The notes beneath the pieces were generated by a model that saw only the letters and a list, made by a program, of their open reading frames with translations, was not told the DNA's origin and made no database searches. From the NCBI RefSeq assembly GCF_023856365.1, contig NC_064538.1, positions 9,721,435 to 9,785,434 on the forward strand: a DNA stretch of 64,000 bases. The letters are read 5' to 3'. Within the stretch, counting starts at the first letter, position 1. Each line of letters starts with the position of its first letter. The DNA comes from Brienomyrus brachyistius (lineage: Eukaryota; Chordata; Actinopteri; Osteoglossiformes; Mormyridae). This document shows, one piece after another, positions 56,301-64,000 of this stretch. The position numbers and the translations under genes are program-made.

Positions 56301-59300
56301 TGTGTAACCATATAGTGTGTTGATTCAAAAGTGCCTATTCATGATAGTATTGTGACTGATTTCTACATAAATACACTAAAGATCAGTTTAAATTACCTGG
56401 ATACTTTTTTTCAACATGCAGTTTAATTCAGATTTTGTTTGAGCAGAAAAAAACATTAGGATTAATTCCTCCTAATATTCAAACCAGAAACACTTAGGAA
56501 ATGCCATTCAACCTTCGTTTTAGTCTGCAGTTTAAATGCAAGTTGAAAACCCAAATGGAAGGCAGGACATTCTGGAGGGGTACTGTCTATGTGGTTGATT
56601 TGATGACACTTAATGCAATAATATTCATTTAATGTGAATCCTGTGTGTATTGATCTTTTAACCTGAGTCATGGTTTATACCATTTCATCTGTACCATTCT
56701 CCCACTTTTCTCTCAGGCGGGGGCTGCTGTCACCGTCTTCGGCATTCCACTTCCCCCCCCATGACTCTGGCAGCCAGTCCCTTCAGCGGCACCGGTCCAC
56801 ATCGACTCCCAACGTCCACATGTTCAGCACAGTAGGGCCTGGGCTTATTGAGGTGAGCTTTGGTACTTGTTGGCTATCTAATCTTATGGTTCAGCTTTTC
56901 TTTCAATTTCATCTGGGCGGAGAATTTGAGACTGTAAGATGGTGTATCTCCCCATGCAATTCAAAAGAATGTTCTGAAGGTTTCCTGTTATGTGCATTAA
57001 GATGTCATTTCCTTTATTTTTGATTGTAATTGGTTTTGTATTTAGATATCTAAAATGCGTACATTGCCTTTTTGTCTGTAGGAAGCACTAATTAAAAACA
57101 ACTCAATGGGTGAGTGTTTGATTATTTTTTTACTTTATAAATAAAACTTGCAGGACTGCATCTCTTCTAAGTTTATTATTCTGCTGAGGTTTGATTCAAG
57201 TTGTAAACCCATAACTGAAGAGAGTCTCAGTCTTTTCCCCCCCATTCCAGTCAAAGTTTTCTGTGCGTTTGCTCCCCTGGTTCCAGGATTGGAGACTTTG
57301 TCTAAACCTTCCACCAGTCCTCCTTCTGTTGGTTCGCCTGGGAAACGGCCTCCCAAGTCTCCTTCAGAGACCAAAGAGCGAAAGTCGTCCTCCTCAGATG
57401 ACAAAAAGAAAGTGGTGAGTTGGTTTCCAGCTGTTTGCTGGCACCCTGGTTCACTTTTGTGCGTTTTTTTTTCTTTTCTTTTCTACTTGCGTTAGAATTT
57501 CAGTATCAGGATCTAGCATAATCAAGTTCTAATTCTCACATATTTAATCATGTAAACTGGAGATGTCCTTACTTTGGTGAATGGAAATGTGTTTCAGCAC
57601 CGCGGTGGAAACCGGGACTCCAGCTACTACTGGGAGGTGCACTCAAGTGAGGTCACCATTCTGAAGCGCATTGGCACGGGGTCTTTTGGGACCGTCTTCA
57701 AGGGCAAGTGGCATGGGGATGTGGCTGTGAAGATCCTGAAGGTGACGGACCCCACGCCAGAGCAGCTGCAGGCTTTCAAAAATGAGATGCAGGTGCTCAG
57801 GTCAGCCCAGCTCACGTGTCACATGTATAAGTGGAGCCAGGGGATGATGGAGCATAACTGGATTAGTCCTCGTTGGGGACCCAGTATGATGCACTTTCAT
57901 GGGGCCCAAAAGCTCAGCGGTGGTTGCTTTCAGCGATATGTTAATCAGGATGTCGGCCAGTGATACTGTTTTATCAGCTGTTGGCTATTACTCGGGGGGG
58001 CACAATGTGTAGCGAGAGACTCGGAGTTTGACTTTCTCTTTCTCCTTCCAGGAAGACACGTCACGTCAACATCTTGCTCTTCATGGGCTTCATGACGAAG
58101 CCCAAGTTTGCCATCATCACACAGTGGTGTGAGGGCAGCAGCCTCTACCGGCACCTGCACGTCACAGAGACCAAGTTCGACACTATGCGACGCATCGACG
58201 TGGCGCGGCAGACAGCCCAGGGCATGGAGTAAGACGGAGCGCCCTCTCTCTCACGCGTGCTCGCACACACACACAAGCACACACACATACGCAGTCCATG
58301 TCTTTGTTTATTTTTGGGGACTCTTCTTCATAACATTTCTATGGGGAAAAGCCCTAATCCCAACAATGACACCCTTAACCCCTACCCAGCCCTAACCCTA
58401 ACCATAAGTAACCAACCAAAATACAAGACTTTTGGCACTTGTGCTTTTTTGATTGCATTCACAGATTTTTTTATAAAATTGAGGTTATCCAAATGGGGAC
58501 CTGAGGAAGTGTCCCCAAAAGTAAGGAAGGTTCAGGTTTTACTGCACTTTGGGGACATTTTGGTCCCCAAATGTGACCTATGCAAACCCCCACACACACA
58601 CACACACAGCACTCACATGTTGTATTGCATTTGAATACATCCATGTACACTGATGGGGTTTGTATGCATTGTGTATCTTGGGATTTTAGTGGACTTTCCC
58701 CTTTTGTGAACTTCTTTCTATTGTGTTGGGATGAGCACAAAGTATATTGTGATGGAACTGAAGGCACTGCAGGTGATTATAACCTGTCCATGCCTTATGA
58801 TTTATTTATTTCTAATTCCAGCTACCTTCACGCTAAGAATATCATCCACAGAGACCTAAAATCAAACAGTATCCTTCTAACATTTTGTGTTGTCCAAGTA
58901 GCTGCCACATAGACATGCAGCTGTCTTTTCTTGTACGCTGACTTTCTAATGACTGTTTTTGTCCTGTACCTTTCCACCGATCTGATAAACAACTCAATTT
59001 TTCTGGTTTCACAGCTTGCAGTTGAACTTTTTTTAAGTCCCTAGTTTAGTAACAAACCCAAAAACCCTTTTAATGGAGATGCATCATGGTGAAACCGTCC
59101 ATTTGGACCCTAAGTGGATTATCTTCTGCTTGGTTACCATCCTGATGGAGGGATGGGGCTGGTCATCTGCATCTGTCACTCCTACCTACTGCTGTACTGC
59201 CAGGGACCACTTGTATGCTCCTTGACTTCAGCTCTCAGATATCTTTCTCCATGAAGGCTGGACGGTTAAGATTGGGGACTTTGGGTTGGCAACGGTCAAG

Positions 59301-60321
59301 TCACGCTGGAGTGGGTCCCAGCAGGTGGAGCAGCCCAGTGGATCAATTCTTTGGATGGTAGGTAACACTGGAAATTCCCGACTAGCCCAGGAGGCCGGTT
59401 TGCCACCACTGACATTTGGCTCAAACTGTATTTCTTCAGTGTTTTTCTTACTGCTGTTCCCAACTGCCTTTTTACTTCCTAACTGTTTGATGTGTATTTC
59501 TAGCAGGGATGTCAGTAGTAAAACTTCAGAACCATGGCTGAGGTTGTAGGTGATTCTGTTTATAACAGCGGTTGACTTCTTTTTCCAGGCCCCGGAAGTT
59601 ATTCGTATGCAAGACAGCAACCCTTACACATTCCAGTCTGACGTCTATGGGTATGGTGTAGTTCTGTATGAGCTGATGTCTGGCACGCTGCCTTATTCCA
59701 ACATCAGCAACCGTGATCAGGTATATTCCACTCTCAACCTGTCAGTCTGCCTCAAGTGGTCCGCCTTGCTGGTGTTGGGTATTTAAAACCCAAAGTTGCT
59801 TGTATCTTCCTTTTTCAGATCATTTTCATGGTGGGACGTGGCTATCTGTCCCCCGACCTTAGTAAGCTGTACAGCAACTCTCCAAAAGCCATGAAGAGGC
59901 TCATCGTCGACTGCCTGAAGTTCAAACTGGATGAAAGACCCCTTTTCCCACAGGTGAGATCGCCTGGAATCTGCTTACCTCTGTGTCTTCACGGCTAGTC
60001 AACATCACTTTGCTAAAACTTGCACGCTATGACATGAATACATCCCAATATTAGCTGTACCCAAACTGACTGGTGGTATTCCTACTGTCGATCTGAGCAT
60101 AATCCACTTAAAGAATTCCTGTTGTTGGCCTCGTCATGACAGAGCCTCATTCTCATCAGTTTGTTGGCTTTTCTGCACAGATCCTGGTCGGTATTGAGCA
60201 GGTTCAGGACCTGATGCCAAAGATTGAGCGGAGTGCGTCGGAGCCCTCTTTGCACCGTGCTGTTCATGCGGAGGATCTGAACCCTCTCCTGTTTCACACC
60301 ACACGGCTGATGCCACTGTGA
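53369..60321 (+). CDS. araf: Serine/threonine kinase A-Raf
   Basis: A-Raf is the Ras-GTP-activated MAP3K that phosphorylates MEK1/2, in cytosol and plasma membrane. The 15 coding exons are 53270-53479 (coding from 53369), 54192-54295, 54703-54805, 55474-55628, 55757-55855, 56717-56852, 57082-57109, 57287-57414, 57598-57800, 58052-58228, 58822-58868, 59239-59357, 59589-59720, 59819-59953 and 60181-60321. All phases agree: 605 aa (human 606). Domains: Ras-binding domain ([20 protein letters not shown]), C1 zinc finger (HNF...CDFC...[12 protein letters not shown]), 14-3-3 site RSTSTPN, and kinase with [12 protein letters not shown] (about K333), HRDLKSNN, DFG, APE and C-terminal [25 protein letters not shown] and [13 protein letters not shown] point to A-Raf rather than Raf-1 or B-Raf. 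The start in caccATGt was preferred to an in-frame ATG at 53306 with poor context. Two oddities: the N-region reads SSYYWEV (Raf-1-like) and [11 protein letters not shown] reads [11 protein letters not shown]. Confidence 0.96.
54990..55313 (-). mobile_element. V-SINE in araf intron 4
   Basis: On the minus strand there is a head with gcgcagtggttagcgctac, then the conserved ggtttttcacgggggctcc and ttggaccggg-like blocks in inverse, and an atggatggatgg tail. Same family and orientation as 10251-10602, moderately diverged. It lies between araf exons 54703-54805 and 55474-55628. Confidence 0.8.
58258..58612. repeat. Dispersed repeat with flanking (AC)n in araf intron 11
   Basis: Runs of AC at about 58262-58290 and 58592-58607 flank a segment containing ttatttttggggact, ccctaaccctaaccataagt, caaaatacaagacttttgg and ggtccccaaatgt. 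It is the inverse of the repeat at 9952-10194. The ccctaaccctaacc word is part of the repeat and not a telomere tract. Confidence 0.65.
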
Positions 60322-61010
60322 CACTGCTGATCGCTATTCGGGAGGGGTACTCATCCCTAGACCTGCTGCTCTGCTGTTCAGTTCCGGGGGTGGCAGCCAT
60401 GATCCCAACATAACCAGCCATGACTGCCCATGACTGCAACCCCAATATGTAGAAAATATCAGCTGAAACCAAGACAGGGAGGGAAAGCAAAGATGGTCCA
60501 GACTGGCTCAACTGCAAAGCCACAAGCAGACACCTGAGTGGCAATGAATTATCATCTACATTCATGTCCCAAGCTTATTTGAAATATTCAAAAGGACTTT
60601 CCTAACTCGGCAGTTAGGTCCCTGTAAATTCTTAGTTCTCCAAGAACTAGACTGCCTCCTTCATGGTATTCCCTTTAGAATAAAGAATCGGAGAAGATAA
60701 CCTGTGTTTGTAGACTAATTTTCAGAATAAACTGTAAGGGTTGCTGGATTTTAGGAAATTTTATATTTAACAACATATGCTGGTGATAAGATTGCACAGC
60801 TGGAGACCTGCGACTATTAGAGAATCTGCATCCTCTATTCAGCCTTTTTAGACATATTGGCTAAAAATAAAATTGGCTGGTGTTTAGACTTACAGTAGTC
60901 ATCGCCTAAAAGAACGGTTAATCCTTTGAAAATAGCTGCTATTGAAACAACATGCAGCCACAATCTAGAGACGGACAGGCTTTGTGGATTTGCCTTTATT
61001 CAAAATAAAA
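60322..61010 (+). promoter_or_regulatory. araf: araf 3' UTR with polyadenylation signals
   Basis: After the TGA at 60319-60321, AATAAA occurs at 60679-60684, 60726-60731 and near 61004. Either of the first two would give a 3' UTR of about 380-430 nt. Which is used cannot be told from sequence. Confidence 0.5.
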
Positions 61011-61960
61011 CCATAGATGGGCTAGAATAAATATTGAGTTAAGGAACAGCCAGAAACAAAGCTGCTTCACACAGTAAATCATCATGGTTTAGTTTACTGA
61101 AATAGTGTCCATCTTTAAGGAACATGAAGCTAGGAGACATCCTGTTGGGTGTAAAATGTGGTTATAGAAGATCAGGTTTTGGTTGTTCTCCGTTTCTGCA
61201 TATTCGGTGGTGTAGTTATATTGTTAAGCCCTTGCCTGCCTCCCTGTAGGCTGAATATTGAAACACTGTTGTTTGATCCTGCCTCCTCCAGGATAGGGGG
61301 GATTGGGGTGTACTGGCTCTGGTGTACTGGGTAGGTTGGCTGTAGCTCTGTATATGTACTTGAACTGTGTGGTTGTGTCTGCATGTAAGAGGCTCGCTTT
61401 TTGTCATCACTGTAGACTTCAGGGATTAACCTGGAGAGGTCCTTGCCCTGTCTGGTTTTGGACCTGGTTCAGTTTCTTTTTCTACAACCATGCCGGTGAG
61501 GATGGAGTACGTCAATCCCAAAGTTTCTAGCCATGTAGATGTCTGGAGTTCCAAGTAGGATGCCTTAATGTTGTGTTAGTTTGCTTTGATTTAATGGAGA
61601 GAAATAGTTGGTTGCTCCTTATAGCCAGTTTGTGAAACTTGTATCAGAATAGTACGCCTTACTGCTCAATGCTGTGCAGCAAAATGCAGGTTCGTGGCAC
61701 ATTTTAATAAGGTGTCTTAAGTCCATTTGTATATTTTGCTTCAACTCTCCCTCACCATTGGCGCCTTAATGTCTGATTGAAGCAGGCATGTATTCGCTGA
61801 AGGCATCTTTCAGCTGCTGCTTATTTACATTTTAATATTCATGTTGGTCTGAGGCCTCCTTATTTTTCTCAGAAATATAGTCTGTTGTGACTATGATGGC
61901 CTAAATCTGCGCCATTTAAATGAATTAAAAACAGACAATTGGCTTTTTTTCCATCCATTC
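61011..61960. other. Intergenic, nothing recognised
   Basis: No exon or repeat family was identified on either strand. Confidence 0.4.
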
Positions 61961-61969
61961 TTATTTTTG

Positions 61970-62190
61970 GATCCATCCATTTGTCTTCTAACCACTTATT
62001 CTGGTGAGGATCACAGGCAGCCTATCCAGGTAGCAAAGGGAATAACACTGGCCTGCATTCTATATGGGATGCTGATCCATTGTAGAGCTGGATTTACGGC
62101 TTCTTGCCATACAGCTTACAGGAACTTAAAATGGCACCACAGGCATGTGACTGTTCCCCCCCCCCCCACCCCCCCATGCACACAAACGCA
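61970..62190 (-). mobile_element. V-SINE 3' fragment, degenerate
   Basis: ggatccatccatttgtcttc, then accacttattctggtgagga, cagcctatccaggtagcaaa and gatgctgatcca follow the order of the V-SINE 3' part in inverse orientation. It ends in poly-C (62156-62175) and a CACA-rich stretch. Confidence 0.6.
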
Positions 62191-63866
62191 CACTAGCGGA
62201 ATGCTGAAAGTTATGTATTTAATTATCTGAGCTGGAAAGTGGCCGTCATAATATTTAAAAACAAAAATCCACTGTGTGCAGAGCAGAGGCTGGCATTGGG
62301 TGACCCCTGCAGGCAGCAGTGCTATACAAAAAATGAAAAACTGGATAAAATTATTATTTTATTTTTTTTGGAACACTGGTAATTGCCAGATGAGGGACAC
62401 TGGTGGTTAACAGATTCAGTTACAAGGTGCAGCCTAATCTTAAAATGACCTGTAATAGGCAGAAGCATCACTATATAATATTCAGTGTTGCATTATGTAC
62501 AGGTATACATTAATACAAATGGTCTGCATCCACAAATCTCTATTCTAGTATCTATTTATTAGATTGGAAACTCGTGACCTAACATTGACACGTCAGGAAA
62601 TTCCTCATTTGTTTATAATCAGTCATTTTCCAGAATACAGCATCTAGTATGTCTTCCAGATTGGGTCACTTTATCCTCTTTTTCCCTACAAGCAGCTCAG
62701 GACATTCCCTAAGAATTTAGCCTTACTTGCAGTTATATAAACACACAGATTTTGCCCCCATCAGGGTCTTTGTTCTGTATAGGTCGACGTTCACGTCATC
62801 TAAATATGTAGCTTTTGAATGAGAAATTTGGGCAGTAAAATTGGACAGTTTGTAGCTGGTAGAAAGTGAATAGTACTGGTGTTGCTGGGAGGAGTTTGCT
62901 TGTAGTGACCTTAATCATACATGTATGTAGAGTGCAGGTGCTGGTTGAAGAAGACAGGACTGTTGAACATGGTCCCGTGCCAAGCTGGTGGGTGTGGCCA
63001 GTTCTTTATTGACGTACTGTGAATACGGGTCTGCATAGGGCAGCATTTTGAAATGCATGATTCTGCCCACCCCTGTAATGATCATGTTAAAGATGACATC
63101 GCCTGGCAATTGGTTAAGGACTTCAGAACAAGTATAACTGACAGCTTTTGTTTCTAGAATAAATGCGTATGTATATATGATTTGAGTTTTAGAATTATTT
63201 AATTTTTAATAAGGGGCTGGCTACCCCATTTCTCATTCACGTTTAATATAGGTAGTTTGGTAGGGTTTTGGTTGCTTTTGTTTTTGGGTTCAGGGGATTT
63301 CCTAACAAACAGGGTAGTGACCTAGATGATTTCCCACTTTTATTTATTTTTTTCGACATTACACGTTAAAACTGCTCCTGACTTCCCTGTGACACATCTA
63401 ATCGTGTCCTGAGGTTTTTAAAACCTAGTTTACTTTCGTTACTATCTTCTTGATTTGTTTGTTTGTTTAAAAAAAAAAAAAAAGTCCTTTTGTAATCAAA
63501 GAATCTGAACACACTGGTAAACTGCGCGGCAGATATACTGAATGCCTGAAGCAGCAGGGATACAAGCCCAGTTGGGGGGGGGGGGTCGACTGCAAAACCA
63601 CCTTCAGTCTGATTAAGAAAAATGTGTTCTTACATGTCAGGGGAGCCATAGATGCAAATAAAGCCACAGCAAAATATTAGCAAAACAGAATTGTGTCATT
63701 CAACCCCAATCCTTGCCAGCCAGGTGCATGTTTCCACTCATCCGGTTGCTTAATATGAAGCTTTTGTTTCATAGAAGAATATTGTGTTAAATTTCACCCA
63801 TTTCTAAAACTGGATATTACTTTAAAACTTAAGGACCTTTAGGGAATAACATTCATTTTCCTTCAG
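62191..63866. other. Intergenic, nothing recognised
   Basis: Contains an A-run at 63469-63483 and a G-run at 63575-63586. No coding similarity was found. Confidence 0.4.
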
Positions 63867-63924
63867 GTACCTTAACCACCCACTTCTCAGCCAGTTCATT
63901 TTTGCAAGCGCTGCTGAGACTGTG
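63867..63924 (+). CDS. Possible internal exon of an unidentified downstream gene
   Basis: A 58-bp segment is bracketed by an acceptor (ttttccttcag) and a consensus donor (gtaagt). In the frame that leaves one base for the previous codon it is fully open and reads YLNHPLLSQFIFASAAETV, ending at a codon boundary. I do not recognise the protein. Sequence before and after is not visibly coding, and the window ends 76 bp later. It could be the start of the next plus-strand gene after araf, or chance. Confidence 0.35.
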
Positions 63925-64000
63925 GTAAGTGGCAGCAGAAATGTGTTGTAGGGTTCCCCCTGAAAGATCTGCATCCTCGGGGCTGTAGACAAAGCATTCC

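Noticed and set aside
58388..58404. ccctaaccctaacc as an interstitial telomere repeat
   Set aside because: Only two units, and the word is part of a dispersed repeat also found at 9952-10194 in inverse.

Overview
The window looks like nuclear DNA of a teleost (ray-finned) fish. It has compact spliced vertebrate genes with GT/AG introns, V-SINE-type SINEs, Tc1/mariner elements with long inverted ends, hAT and PIF/Harbinger remnants, L2/Rex-like LINE tails and Ty3/gypsy LTRs. I cannot name the species. There is no bacterial, phage or CRISPR content.

Layout. 1-8.3 kb: an inverted repeat (1-766 against 4925-5706) whose arms each carry a 5' fragment of a mitochondrial malate dehydrogenase (mdh2) pseudogene, followed by LTR, Harbinger and LINE debris. 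8.3-11.3 kb: simple repeats and a V-SINE. 11.4-15.5 kb: the last two coding exons of a neurotensin receptor gene (ntsr1). The final exon is split by the 3' end of a gypsy retrotransposon and its LTR, and the true receptor C-terminus reappears after the LTR. 17.2-18.75 kb: a decayed Tc1 element. 21.26-22.86 kb: a structurally complete Tc1 element with a 358-codon DD34E transposase ORF. 24.2-31.4 kb: a cluster of intronless, frameshifted mdh2 copies, including a tandem array of about 1.37-kb units. 31.67-33.19 kb: a non-autonomous hAT element with an 8-bp target duplication. 35.0-40.3 kb: more duplications (including a second copy of an mdh2 segment), a putative solo LTR, and LINE and Harbinger pieces.

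40.4-60.8 kb is the gene-rich part, all on the plus strand: tRNA-His(GTG), imp4 (nine exons, 291 aa, SSU processome protein), tRNA-Leu(CAG), and araf (A-Raf kinase: an untranslated first exon plus 15 coding exons, 605 aa from the best start). 60.8-64 kb is intergenic, with a possible first internal exon of a further plus-strand gene at 63867-63924.

The genes do not form one pathway: imp4 acts in nucleolar 18S rRNA processing, araf in Ras-MAPK signalling, and ntsr1 is a Gq-coupled peptide receptor. The notable biology is mobile-element and segmental-duplication activity. A retrotransposon fragment breaks a GPCR coding exon, an mdh2 retrocopy was repeatedly duplicated, and an 83-bp palindromic MITE can be dated because duplicates without it still exist. 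I found no convincing new multi-gene system.
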